A stretch of DNA of 64,000 nt, taken from Amesomyces nigricolor (Eukaryota; Ascomycota; Sordariomycetes; Sordariales; Chaetomiaceae). The notes beneath the pieces were generated by a model that saw only the letters and a program-made list of their open reading frames with translations, had not been told where the DNA came from and searched no databases. The stretch is from NCBI GenBank assembly GCA_004802645.1, contig SRKS01000004.1:2046001-2110000 (forward strand), given 5' to 3'. Below, one piece after another: positions 21,817 to 33,038 of this stretch (position 1 is the first letter of the stretch; every line of letters begins with the position of its first letter). A program made the translations under genes and the position numbers.

Positions 21817-22268
21817 CGTGGCGGAGATGTTGGTTGGAACTGCAGGTAAGAGTATCCGAGGTGAAAAATGTATTGATGTATTTCCTAAGGATCAATCTCC
21901 GGGAATCGAAGAGGAAACATTCAACGTAGATTTTACTGGAAGAAGCAGGAAGGTAGGTGTTGTTGTGTTCGGAGGTTGTTCTTCGAAGGTCAAGTGCAAT
22001 CGATGCCAAGCCTGGGGGTGAGCTCCCTTGCCTGCCGGGAACCAAAGGGCAAGTGGGGCCGTGTCAGCTGCAGGGGCAAGAGCAACCTCGATGGTGATTT
22101 TGCCAACTTCCTTCCAAAACGAACCTTCGGTCTTCTCGAACAACCTCAACCTAACGATCAAAACACTAGGTCAAACCAGTGACATTGAAGCGGCCTTACC
22201 GCGCTATTTCTCCCATCAGATCAGCACACAACATTCCAAAGCGCCGCCGCGCAAAACCACCCTCCAAA
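21817..22268. promoter_or_regulatory. bidirectional promoter region between sap18 and prp18
   Basis: There are 452 bp between the divergent start codons of two proteins tied to RNA processing. The two genes must share or abut their promoters. No specific factor site was identified by eye. Confidence 0.5.
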
Positions 22269-23408
22269 ATGGACTTCGCCTCGCTCATGTCCAAAGAAAT
22301 CGCCAAAGCCAAAGCACCACCACCCCCCCCTAAATCCTCCTCTTCCACCACCCCCACCCCCTCTTCCACAACCCAATCCCCAAAATACATCTCCCGCCGC
22401 TCAGCCGAAGAAGCGCGCAAAGCAGCCTACCTCGCCGAGCAACACCGTCTCGAAGCCGAGCGCGCCGCCAAGCTCGCCGCCAAGCGCAAGCGCGAGGAGG
22501 ACGCGGCCGAAGAGGCGCGCGTGCGTGAGGACAAGAAGCGGCGGCTGGCAGAGGAGAGCCGGGCACGACGCGAGGCGCGCGAGGCGGAGGAGGAGAGGGT
22601 GCGCAGGAAGAGGTTGGGGTTGCCTGAGTTGCCTCCGCCGCTGGGTGGGGAGGAGGGGGAGGGGGTGGAGGGGAGGGAGGAGGAGGAGGAGGATGAGGAG
22701 GATGGGGTTGAGGGGGGGGATATTGAGGAGGGGGAGTTGGTGGAAAAGTTGAGAAGGTTGGGGGAGCCGGTGGTTTTGTTTGGGGAGGGGCATGCTGCGA
22801 GGTTGAGAAGGTATCGTGGGATTGTGGGTGGGGGCGCGGTGGCGGCGGGGCCGATTGCGACGACGCTTAGGCCGGTTGAGGAGAACGATATGAAGGTGCC
22901 TGAGAAGGCGCCGCCTGTTTCGGATAAGAAGGCGCGGCGGTATCTCTTCCGGCAGCTGGCGTCGTACTTCAACATGGTGCTACGCGAGTGGGAGTTGGCG
23001 CTGGCGCGGGAGGACAATGCGGATACGTTTGCGGGGCAGGCGGCGCGCAGCGCGATGATATCGACCAAGGAGACGATGCGGCCACTGTTCCGCAAGTTTG
23101 AGCAAGGCGATCTGGACGAGAGCATTCTTGAGGCGGTCATTGAGATTGTCAAGGCGGCGCAGGAGCGGCGGTACGTGGACGCAAACGATGGCTACTTGCG
23201 CCTGAGCATTGGCAAGGCGGCTTGGCCTATCGGTGTCACCATGGTGGGCATCCACGAGCGTAGCGCTCGAGAGAAGCTGCATGGCGGCGAGAGGGGGCAC
23301 ATTATGGGCAGCGAGGTCACGCGCAAGTACCTGCAAAGCATCAAGAGGTGCCTCACGTTTGCGCAGGTCCGTTGGCCGCCTGAGGATGTCCGGCAGCTGA
23401 TGGGCTGA
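22269..23408 (+). CDS. prp18: pre-mRNA splicing factor Prp18, 379 aa
   Basis: Second-step splicing factor that acts with Slu7 in 3' splice-site exon joining. A single exon starts at the ATG in context AAAATGG; the upstream frame to 22179 begins only with GTG. The N-terminus MDFASLMSKEIAKAK is the classic short Prp18 start. The region about 40-165 is a charged Ala/Arg/Glu coiled-coil-like segment carrying the splicing-factor motif YISRRSAEEARKAAYLAEQ. Next comes an acidic stretch. The C-terminal Prp18 domain is YLFRQLASYFNMVLREWE, then MRPLFRKFEQGDLDESI, then YLRLSIGKAAWPIGVTMVGIHERSAREK (the conserved loop) and YLQSIKRCLTFAQ. Codon composition shifts visibly from C-rich near 22310-22390 to G-rich near 22600-22860. 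It converges on csn1, whose stop codon is 386 bp away. Confidence 0.96.
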   Translation: MDFASLMSKEIAKAKAPPPPPKSSSSTTPTPSSTTQSPKYISRRSAEEARKAAYLAEQHRLEAERAAKLAAKRKREEDAAEEARVREDKKRRLAEESRARREAREAEEERVRRKRLGLPELPPPLGGEEGEGVEGREEEEEDEEDGVEGGDIEEGELVEKLRRLGEPVVLFGEGHAARLRRYRGIVGGGAVAAGPIATTLRPVEENDMKVPEKAPPVSDKKARRYLFRQLASYFNMVLREWELALAREDNADTFAGQAARSAMISTKETMRPLFRKFEQGDLDESILEAVIEIVKAAQERRYVDANDGYLRLSIGKAAWPIGVTMVGIHERSAREKLHGGERGHIMGSEVTRKYLQSIKRCLTFAQVRWPPEDVRQLMG

Positions 23409-23793
23409 GAAACGCGAGTCGGAGGGGATTTGAAGCGCAGAGTGAATAAAATGATACCCAAACGGCACAACTTGAAGATTAACGCCTGAAGGAGACGCGT
23501 TGACCACTCTCAATGAATCAATGCGAGCCATAATACCCTGGGCTCCGTCTCCAAAACTTGGGCTTTGTGGCTCATGTTAACGCCGCATGTTCTCATAATC
23601 ATTGCTTCATACCCCGTAGACTGGTATCCTCATAGGGCAGGCCAACACGACTATGCAACCAGCCATCCTCATCATGACCTGCCCAAGCATCCTTGCTAAC
23701 ACCGCCCATGTCTGTCTCCATGCTCCAAAGCGCCCTCTCGCTTCTTGTGCAATGCAATAACGACTCTCCTCTCTGTTCATTAGGCACCGAGGC

Positions 23794-25423
23794 CTAACCC
23801 AGTGTCTCCTCCATCAGGAAGTCGTCCCGACCCGGGAAGCCGCCCATGGCCCCACCCCCCTTAAGCTCAAGGCCGGCGGCGGCAAGGCCCATGCGACGCA
23901 AGCGATCCAACGCCTGCTTCTCGTAGTCCTCGGCGGTTTTGAGCGCTGCTTCTTGCATCTGCCTTCTTGGGTTGGCGATTGTGGTGGTCACAAGCTAAAC
24001 CAAGCATTAGTAATCAAAGCGGTCAATTCCGATGGAAGCCGGACGAGGATTTACCTTGTCAATGGTGTTGATCCGCGCCTGGAGAGCGCCCGACTGAATC
24101 ATGCGAGCCAGCTCATCCTCGATGGGTTCCTCAGGGCGACCAAATGCCTTTTTCATGGTATCCAGGCTAACGCACGAAAAAGGGATCAGGTACTGGACGA
24201 TGCATTTTCCGCGGATCTGGGTGTAGATGGCCGGGATGTGCTTCTGGAGGTAGATGTCGAGGAGGTAGTCGGCGCGATACGACTCGAGGATCTCGATACA
24301 CGCAGAATACCGGCCGCTGACGAACTGCGCCACAGCACGCCTAATGTGTGGCGCCTGCTCGAGAAACGTCCGAAACTTGGAATTGTCGAGCACCTGGGTC
24401 TGAAGTTCGGCGCGATCCATGGATGCCAATGCCAGGAGGCCACCATAAACAGCGACGTCGTGCTGGCTGATGAGCTCGCTGTAAGTCGATGCGGGGATGC
24501 TGGGGTCGGCCATCAGGAAGCTGAGGGCCGCTTCCTTGGCCTTTTCTTGACCGATAAGCGCGATACCGTTGGCGATCTTGAGGTAGGGCTGGGTGGCTTT
24601 GTCGTCCTCGGGGTGCTGAACGCCCAGCATCTTGCTGAGATGGGTACTGACCATCCCCCACTCCCGCCGCTGTACCGAGACGCGTACCAGATGCTTTCCT
24701 ACGTCGATGAGCTGCTTGGTCGTGCTTACATCAGGCCGCATCTTGGAGAAAGCCTCGGCAGCCGCGTTAAGGTCGCCGATGGCCTCAAGATGCTTCCCAA
24801 GATCTTCATGGCCCATCTGTGCACCACGCACTTGTCAGCAAACAAGGTGCCTTGCCTTGCGAAACTTGGCAAACTCACCCTGATGCTCTCCTTGATCAGG
24901 TTGTTTCTGTACCCCTTCAGTTCGGCCATCAACCGATTTGTCTCGACCTGGTTTCCCGATTGTTGCATCTTAAGCCACGCCTGGTCAACCGTGGCCTCCG
25001 CCTCGGAAGGTGCTGCTATCCGCAGATAGTCCACAGCCTCCTTGTATCGGTGGACATCTTTACCCCGTTTGGCTTCGGCGATGGCTGCTTTCAGGGCATC
25101 GATACACAACGGCACCGAGCTGCGGCCGATGAGCAGGAGACGATCGAACCGTGTGCGACCTGGGAGGGTGTGAGAAGGGATCAGAAACTGAATCAACTTC
25201 GAATATGCGAACCTTTGTAGTTCTGAATGTATAAATCAAGGTCAAATTTCGGCGGTTCTGCTCAACGGGAGATAGAATTAGCTGGTGCCTTCGATCCGAC
25301 GGTCGACTTGCTGGGCGCTAGGTACGACGTTGTGGGCGATGAAGCTGGGGATTCCTGACCTCTGACTATCACACCGCCTTGGTTGTCGACGAGAGTGAAG
25401 AACTGCAGCAACGAGTCCCCCAT
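23794..25423 (-). CDS. csn1: COP9 signalosome subunit 1, 450 aa
   Basis: PCI-domain subunit of the COP9 signalosome, which removes Nedd8 from cullins. Five exons: 25423-25360, 25257-25213, 25159-24879, 24816-24055 and 23994-23794, with introns of 102, 53, 62 and 60 bp. The joined N-terminus reads FFTLVDNQGGVIV then EPPKFDLDLYIQNYKGRTRFDRLLLIG, a CSN1/Rpn7-family hallmark. TPR-like helices follow, with HEDLGKHLEAIGDLNAAAEAF, then the PCI region (SELISQHDVAVYGGLLALASMDR, YLQKHIPAIYTQIR, MKKAFG). The tail DRLRRMGLAAAGLELK is typical of fungal CSN1. The first two donor sites (GTCAGG and GTTCGC) are atypical, but phases and the protein match support them. The first exon is therefore the least certain part of the model. 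Confidence 0.93.
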
Positions 25424-28400
25424 CTTCGATTATGCTGCTGTTCTCGAGAGTGGGTGGCTGTTGATGCGGAGCTGGACAAGGCGAGGCTGCGAGCTGGCAG
25501 CTAAGCTTTGGTAAGGCTGACGGTCAGGACGGAGAGGTGAGCGCAGGCAGCCAAAGGGGGGTGGGGTAAAGTGGGGTTCTGCCTGGCGCCCCTCCCCGCT
25601 CGCTTCCCTTGAACCCTGAGAATTCATCAGCTCAGCAACCGTGTCTTGTGTCATCAGTCACTTCTTTAGCAACGATCCAAACAAAACCGACAAAACCGAA
25701 CGAGATGTGTTCATCCTTGATACCACACGTATGATCAGGCCCATTTGCCAAGGATCGGACGATGCCTGACGGCCTGATGTTTTCCTCTCCCGCCTGAGGG
25801 TGGATTGGAGCCATTGGACGGCAATCTCGGACAAGCCGCCAGCTCATGGCCGAGGTGTGAATAAGGCTGACCGCCCCTGGCAAGGCAGACCGGCGGCGGT
25901 ATCCGCGCGGTTGGGTCACCTCGGGCCTTCTCTCATCGTGCGCTTCCCCACTGGCGCGCTGGAGATCTTCAAGACACCAAGAACCGCCAGACAGGCCAGC
26001 CCATGCTTTTGGAGATCTAGGAGACCCAAGTCCCAAAGGGGAAGCGAGAAAAAGGGGGCATGGGAAAAGATCCGAGTGCGAATCGGATTTACGAGAGACG
26101 AGTGGTCAAGGCCAGGGACAGCCCGTCCATCCGCCGTTAGTCGTCGAGCTGCCCGCCAACAATCACATCGATCCCTTGAGAAGGACAACACCCCGCCATC
26201 GCACGTCCGGTTGCGTTGCCTGACCCTTCAGCTGGATCCCATGGATACCGGGCCAAGCCCGTGGGAAAAAAAGTCTGCTCTCGAGCCCCGTCGCACCGTG
26301 CAGTGTACATAAACATGGGCTGATTTTGGACCCTTGCCATGCTCCGCCTGGGGCTCGTGCATGCCAAGCCATGTCGGTCGACGTATGCCAAGTCTTCTAG
26401 CGCGCATTCTGGTGCAGGGTGGCTTTCCCCACCTTTCCCAGATCTCCAATCTGCGTTTCCCATGCTCGCCGCGTCTGCTGCGCTTTCTGGATGCGCTTTG
26501 TCAACGATTCGCTGGCGGGAGCGGGACGCTGCTCAAAATATGCATCCCACACCTCAATCCTCTCAATGACGCCCCGATAATGGGACGGGCCCTCCGCTCC
26601 ATGTCCGCTGGCATCCTGCAGCTGCGCGTCCGTTTTTTTTCAGTGCCACAGCATTTGCCAGTTTCCTGTTCTCTTGTTTTTTCTGATTCTCACACGCCAC
26701 GGCACGCGCACCCTCCACGACGACGGGCCGGCGAGTGGGCATTGGCATCCATTGGCGCGCAGCGACAAGACAAAAAGTCCCATTCTCGGCTGGGATCACA
26801 TTTGTTGATCGCTTGTGCCGTGGTTCCACCGCACCTGACCCTTCCCATCCGCCCCCGGTTCGGCCTTCGGAGGCCCCAACTATCAGATTTGGAATGGATG
26901 ATCAGATTCCTGCAGATGTTGAGCGAGCCATTCCTGTTCCTCGCACCCCAGCGACGTCCCTCCTCCCCAGGGCAGCCCCCCCAATGGCACGCCCGGGAAT
27001 AAAGCCGGGGGGCAGCGTGGGCTTGCCGTCTGCCACCAGGACGGAGGAGGCAGGAGTCAGCACTGACAGAGGCGCCAGTTGGCTCCCAGGTCCCTGAACC
27101 ATTGCCGCCTGCTGCAGAAGACGCATGGAAGATCCATGGCCGCGCGCCAGCGGTGGGACTGACAGCGGGACCCAAAATCCCCGAATCTGCAGAATGCTGC
27201 TCGATCCGATCCCATGCTCCCGTCATCCCGTGTGCCAGCCGTTTGAGCCCTGACAGCGCCAGACACCGCTTTCCGACGGCGAGCCCCGTTGCATCAGGAG
27301 CCGCCCCTGGAACGACGGGATCGGAGGCAGCCCGGAAACAGCCCACGGCAGCGAGGTAAGCAGATGCCCCAGGATAGTGACATTGCACTCCGTACCGAGT
27401 CAGAGTCGGAGATTCTACTTTACCAACCTTCCCCGTCCGCGGTCCTGGGCTCGCACAACATGCATCACGCAACCGGTGGGTAGGGTTGGCTCCCACAGCC
27501 GCGGAGCCTGGGGCAGGCTCCTCCGAGGAGTTATGGATTCGCAGCGGAACCCCAGCACTGAACACACCAGTCTGCAGTTTACACACTATGTATCCAACCC
27601 ATACTCCGTACAGTAGGCGCTCCACATGTTCCATTCCATCCTCCCATCCAACCACAGAGCCGTGATTCGAGTTTCCTCGAGTCTAAACTGGAGCTTGGTC
27701 TTGGCTGTTTCTACACAGTACCAGTACGCTCGCCGTCCTGCTCTCGTATTCTTCTCTGGGCTGGGGGCTTCTGAGATTCTTTTCTTCTTCTAAACATCCC
27801 TCTTCTCTCCCGGCAACTTCGTCTCTTGACTTCCCTTGAGACTTCACACGCCTCTCTTCCGTGTTGCACTCGCCCCGAGCCGGCACCGGCACCCCCTCCT
27901 CCCTGCCTTGTGCCCGGAAACGGGTCCCTGGGAGACAGCAGGGTCCACAATCTGCACCGGATCCTGACAGCTTCTGTCCACACCACGCTGCGCTGTTGCA
28001 GTTCGTCTGCTTGCGCGTTCGCTTCCCCCTGCCCGCCTTACCCACTCTCCTCCCTCGATCCCAGCGCTTCAAGCGGACCCAGCCCCGGAAGGAACTCGGT
28101 CTCGGGGTGGTCCCTCAACAGGGAGCCGACTCAAACGGGAAAAGTCCTCGCCCAGTAGAATCACCCCCTCCCCGTGTTGGGAAACTGGGATCTGGCGTGA
28201 ATCACCCACGCGGGTTTTGACCCCCTTCGCCGGATCTCTCCGGCGGCTCCCTCCCTCCCAACCTGTTCCTGCTCTTCAACGACTACCGAATCCCGACAAC
28301 CCCGACTCCCGGTTGCGGTGTTGCTTCAAGACTTCATCAACACGCCGCCCTCGTTTCAGGCTGTGCCAGACATGCGAACTGGAACCTGAAACCCATCGAG

Positions 28401-28476
28401 ACGGGGAAAGAGATCCACCACGGAGGGAAGCTGTCCCCGTGTATCCCCGCCTTCTTCACGCCTAGAGCAACGAACC
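25424..28476. other. 3 kb gene-free stretch upstream of the Asg1-like factor
   Basis: It comprises the csn1 promoter and a long upstream region of the transcription factor gene. The longest ORF (26690-27655 minus, 321 codons) is Gly/Ala/Arg-rich, has several competing overlapping frames and shows no domain. From about 27690 the + strand becomes CT-rich, consistent with a promoter plus a long 5' leader. A coding gene here cannot be excluded but has no positive support. Confidence 0.5.
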
Positions 28477-31400
28477 ATGACGGACCCGGCCCTTGACGGC
28501 GCCGCTGCTCGCCCGGCTCGGCCTCGTTCACGGCCGCCGCACTCTGGCCGGGCCGGCAGCACCACGAGAAGGGCTGTTGCGGTGCCCAAATCGGTTGCCT
28601 CCGGAAATACGCCCGATATGTCCGATGAGGAATCTGCAGACCTGTCCCAGGACGAGTTTGCTTCCCCATCCGAAAGCGCCAAATCACCGACTCAGGTTTC
28701 CATTAAACCCGAGTCCGAGGATGCTTCCGGGGCGCAAGATGACGACGGTGACGCCCCGAGCATGCCTTTGCAAAAACGACGCCGGGTGACCAGAGCTTGC
28801 GATGAATGTCGTCGGAAGAAGATCAAGTGTGATGGCAAACAGCCCTGCACGCACTGTTCTGTCTACAGCTATGGTAAACACCACCGCTCAACCCCTTGGC
28901 GCGACCCAGCTGACCAGTACGGCAGAATGCACATACGATAAGCCCTCTAACCGCCGCAGGAACCCTGCTCCGCAGTACATCGAAGCGCTGGAGGCCAGGC
29001 TCCAGAAAGCCGAGACGATGTTGCGCCAGTTCATGCCCAACGTTGACTTGGCTGACCCTAAACTGGACCCGGCAGTCCAGCAAGAGTTCCGCAACAGGGA
29101 GCGGGCAAGGGCTCGAGCGATGGAGCTCAAGATGGATGCGGCAAACGAGCAGCGAGACAGCAACCAGGACCCCCAGATCATGTCTATGATAGAGTCGATC
29201 GGCCAGCTCGATCTCAAGGAGAGCGGCGAATGGGACTTCCATGGCAGATCCTCCGGTGCTGTCTTCCTCAGGCGGATGAAGGAGCATTTCCAGAGCTTGC
29301 TGGGAAACGAATACAGCATCCCATTCTTGCCGCGCCCGGCGCTGCCATCGGGCCTCTTTAGCCTCGATTCCCCGAGACCGAGTTCCAGTTCGCCGTGGGA
29401 CGGGCCCAACATTTCGAGCATCTACAATCTCCCGCCTATCGAAAGAGTTCGCACACTCTGCTACTACTCCCTCGACTGCGCCACCTGCCTCCTTCGGGTT
29501 GTGCACCGACCTTCTTTCTACGAGATGCTCGACAGACTCTACGCTACACCGCAAGAGTCATGGGGGAACGAGGAGCACAGGTTTCTGGGTCTGCTTTACT
29601 CGGTTCTGGCATTGGGTTGCGTGTACAACGTCTCGCAGGATGGAATTTCTGAACCCCCGGTGACGTACAAGGGCGCAGTGGACGAAGGGTGAGATTGTTT
29701 ACTTCGCCCCTTTTCCCCCCAACCCCAGTTTTTGTTACTTGTCTAACACTTACGTTTCCAGGGTCAAATACTACACAACTGCACGGTTGATCTTACAAGA
29801 TGTTGCAGAATGTCGCGACATGGCTTCTCTGCAGGCATTTGTGTACATGATCCTGTTTCTTCAAGCGACGTCCAACATCAGCGACTGCTATGCGTTCCTT
29901 GGCATCGCGCTCCGATCCTGCCTCCGTATGGGCCTGCACCGCCACCTCTCCCACGCGAAAATTACCCCGATCGAGGACGAAACGAGGCGGCGCGTATTCC
30001 ATGTGGTCCGCCAGATGGATTTCTACGTGTCTGCCATCTTGGGATTCCCCCTATTGCTGCATGACGAGGACGTCGATCAACCCCTGCCCACGGAGGTGGA
30101 CGATGAATACATTACCAAAGAAACGATCCGCACGCCACCGCCGGGCACGCCTTCATTCTTTCAGGCATTCAACGCGCATAATAGGCTCATGAGGATACTG
30201 GCAAAGGTGGTCAGGAACATATACCCGCTCAGGGGGATGGAAGACGGCACCCGGGAACAGCAATCAAACAAGGTCTTCCTGATTAACTACTCGCGAATCC
30301 AGGCGATTGAGAAAGAGCTAGGGGACTGGCAAACGAAGCTCCCCAACTACTGGCGGACGAGCCACGATGGCCCGATCGAAGTCATTCGGTATGTCACCCT
30401 CCTTCCCCTTCAACTACATCCCATGCTAACAACCACCTCTACAGTGTCCGCACACTCCTCCGCTTCGGCTTCGCCCACGTTCAGATGATGCTCTACAGGC
30501 CGTTCCTGCACTACATCTCGCCGCGGATGACGGCCGGCAAGAAGATCGAGGAGCCGTACTACAACTGCGCTGCAGCGTGTATTACTGTCTCTCGCAATAT
30601 CATTCACATTGGGATTGAGATCCAAAAGCAGGCGGTGCTCATAGGGCCCTATTGGTTCATGCTGTACACCGAGTTCTTTGCCATCCTGTCTCTGCTTTTC
30701 TACGTTCTAGAGAATCCCGACAAGGCGGGCTCGGCCGAGATCCTTGCGGATGCTAAGGCGGGGAGGGATGTCATTGCGAGTCTCTCGAAACGGAGCCTGG
30801 CGGCGGATCGGATTACCAGCGCGCTCAACGTAAGTTCTCTACAACTTAGCATTCCCATCTGTGGTGCTGACAGTCTTCAGCCCCTTTTCGACCAGCTGCC
30901 GGAAAGGGTAAAGCAGACCACGGCCAGGCCAACGCCGACAAAGAAGCGGTCAGCCCCTGCTCCGACTCCAGGCCAGGGATCGAGGGCCGGCAGCGCGACC
31001 TTACCCAGCCGTCCAGACCTACAAGACAGCGTGCCTCAACGCAGGTCAGAAGAGATGGTTCGTCCGCCGGTCGGACTCCTCCGCCGCGAAGCGCGCGTTC
31101 CTCAACGCACCGCATCCTTCGACACAGTCGGCTTCCAGCACGGCAGCCTCGCCAACCAAACCTTCACCAACTTCCAAGACATCCTCCCTATGAACATGGC
31201 ACTCGCAGCCACCAGCTCCGACTCCAGCAGTACGCAAAACACCCCCCTCCACCGCCACCCCCAAGGCTACCCCCCCGGCCAACCCCCCCCCGGCCCAGCC
31301 AGCTCCCTCTACAAAATGGACGCCATGATGTTCCCCTCTGAAGACCCCTTCGCCTACCCCAACCAACCCCTCATGGACCCCGCGGCCGCCGCTGCCACAA

Positions 31401-31920
31401 GCAGCCACCGCCACCCGGGCGCCCAAACCTCCCACCCTTCCACATCCAACACCGCCCAACCCCCGCCCCACGACACAATGCAATTCTACATCCCCAACAT
31501 CTACAACGACATCGAAGGCCAGCTCCTCGAACCCCTCCCCTCCTACCTCATCCAACCAGGCGGCGCCCAGCGACAGCCACCCCCAACCAACAACAACATG
31601 GTGGACTCGACCACTCCGCCGCGGCCGCAGCCGCCCAAATGTATGGCACCCCGCCGAACATGCTGGGGATGCCGCCGGACCATCATGGCGGACAGCAGCA
31701 GCAGGGTGGCGGTCAGCATCATCATCATCAGCAGAATTCGCATCAACAACAGCATCATCAACAGCATCAGCACCAGCAGCAGATGGCGGCGCACCAGCAC
31801 CAGCACCAGCATCAGCATGGGCATGGCCAGCAGGGCGGGATGATGGAGGAGATGTTGGCGGATCCGGGGTTTCAGGGGGAGTGGGAGGATATGTTGGGGG
31901 GGTCGACGGGGTATCGATGA
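28477..31920 (+). CDS. Zn2Cys6 transcription factor, Asg1-like, about 1,040-1,070 aa
   Basis: Fungal-specific binuclear zinc-cluster regulator. Exons: 28477-28873, 28926-29688, 29762-30388, 30445-30829 and 30881 onward, with introns of 52, 73, 56 and 51 bp. The cluster CDECRRKKIKCDGKQPCTHC plus the final Cys uses C108, C111, C118, C124, C127 and C134 (spacing 2-6-5-2-6). It is followed by the linker SNRRRNPAPQYIEALEARL and a coiled-coil. RRVTRACDECRRKK...YSYECTY resembles yeast Asg1. A fungal_trans middle region follows (CYYSLDCATCLLRVVHRPSF, GIALRSCLRMGLHR, RRRVFHVVRQMDFYVSAILG). The C-terminus is Pro/Gln/His-rich. The frame carrying the cluster stops at 31843. A better-looking ending (MYGTPPNML... 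to GEWEDMLGG) lies in another frame and stops at 31920. So there is either a 1-nt deficit near 31590-31611 or a weak intron such as 31601-31695. The target pathway is not deducible. Confidence 0.85.
31690..31815 (+). repeat. CAG/CAT/CAC trinucleotide-rich stretch
   Basis: A run of Gln and His codons at the C-terminus of the Asg1-like factor, in the frame ending at 31920. Such poly-Q/H tracts are common in activator tails and are prone to length change. Confidence 0.75.
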
Positions 31921-32243
31921 AGGGTGATGATGATGATGGTGCGAGGGTGTAGGTGGTTCTGGGCTGGGATATATGGTGGGATGGGAGGTGGTGCTCGCAG
32001 TAGTGTCACTGAGGTGCAGTGGTCAGGATGTCTGAGATGGGTTGGGAGAGATGGTGTTGAGACGGCTGAGGGAGGAGGTGAAGTGGTCAGTGTTGGCTGC
32101 TTGGGAGTGATTAGTTATGGAGGCGGTGGTTGTTGGCTCGAGCGGACATGACAGCAGGCTTGCTTTTGGGGATCCGGAATTTTTGCGTTTTGGTTCATCA
32201 TTCTAGTAAGTAAATTGCCGTGTGATACCCCAACGGATAAAAA

Positions 32244-32275
32244 GACGGACGGACGGACGGATGGATCGACGGATG
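32244..32275. repeat. GACG/GATG tetranucleotide repeat
   Basis: Tandem GACG units followed by GATG and GACG variants, a simple microsatellite in intergenic DNA. Confidence 0.75.
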
Positions 32276-32460
32276 GGCAAGGAGAGGAGGGCTTCGATTC
32301 AGGCCTGTATATGGTACCAATTGCTTGAAACTATGGTCTTTCTTGGCCAGATGATCTGGTGGGATAGATCTTTGAATGGCTTCAGACGTTCCGATGAGGG
32401 AGGATGAGGTCTAGGGTTAGGGTAGGATCAGGGGAGATAATGGGAGACGATAATGCAAGG

Positions 32461-32505
32461 GGAATAAATAAATGAATGAATGAATAAATGAAGGAATGGA
32501 AGGGT
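32461..32505. repeat. AATA/AATG tetranucleotide repeat
   Basis: Tandem AATA and AATG units grading into GGAA-type units, an AT-rich island in otherwise GC-rich sequence. Simple microsatellite. Confidence 0.75.
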
Positions 32506-33038
32506 AAGAATCCTTCTCGTTTGTCTTGAGTGCCAGCCTGGGAATAACCATCCGGGACAAAAACATTGAGGGGAGGGCGCGCCTCTTGGTTGTCTCGTGT
32601 CGCGTTGATCGAAGGGCGCAAGAACCGGCACCGTGTTACATAAGCGCGACGACCACACTGGCCAATGCCCTGACAGCAAATATGGGGCAGTCATCTTGCC
32701 TTCCCGAAGTGGACATGTCCATGTCGGTTCACTTGGCCATGGGAGTCCTCGGTCCTTCCTCTGTTGCGGACCACACCTGCGGCATCTGCTCCTTGACAAT
32801 CAGATTAGACTCTGGGACTCATCAGATATTTTGGATTCTTCCCACGTTTCATCCGTTCAAGTATCCCCTCTGCCGATCTCAGCTACTCGGTGATCTCTAC
32901 GCACAGCTTCATCCCACCATCCATTCACAGTACACGATAAGCCCCTATCAACATCATCATACCGCCTCCCCTCGTCGGCCGGATCCGGACCCCATTCTGT
33001 CTGTGGTTTTTCTCTCTTTTTGCCAACCGTTGCCCATC

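Larger units (their letters stand above)
31921..33038. other. 1.1 kb gene-free spacer with tetranucleotide repeats
   Basis: It holds the 3' region of the transcription factor gene and the promoter of the aminopeptidase gene. Two simple repeats lie at 32244-32275 and 32461-32505. No RNA gene is visible. The region around 31921-32130 is strongly G-rich on the + strand. Confidence 0.55.

Noticed and set aside
26690..27655. Minus-strand open frame of 321 codons
   Set aside because: Gly/Ala/Arg/Ser mixture without motif, overlapped by equally long frames on both strands, in sequence that otherwise looks like promoter or leader of the downstream transcription factor gene.
32405..32425. Telomere-like TTAGGG units
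   Set aside because: Only one or two imperfect units next to other microsatellites; far too short for an interstitial telomere.
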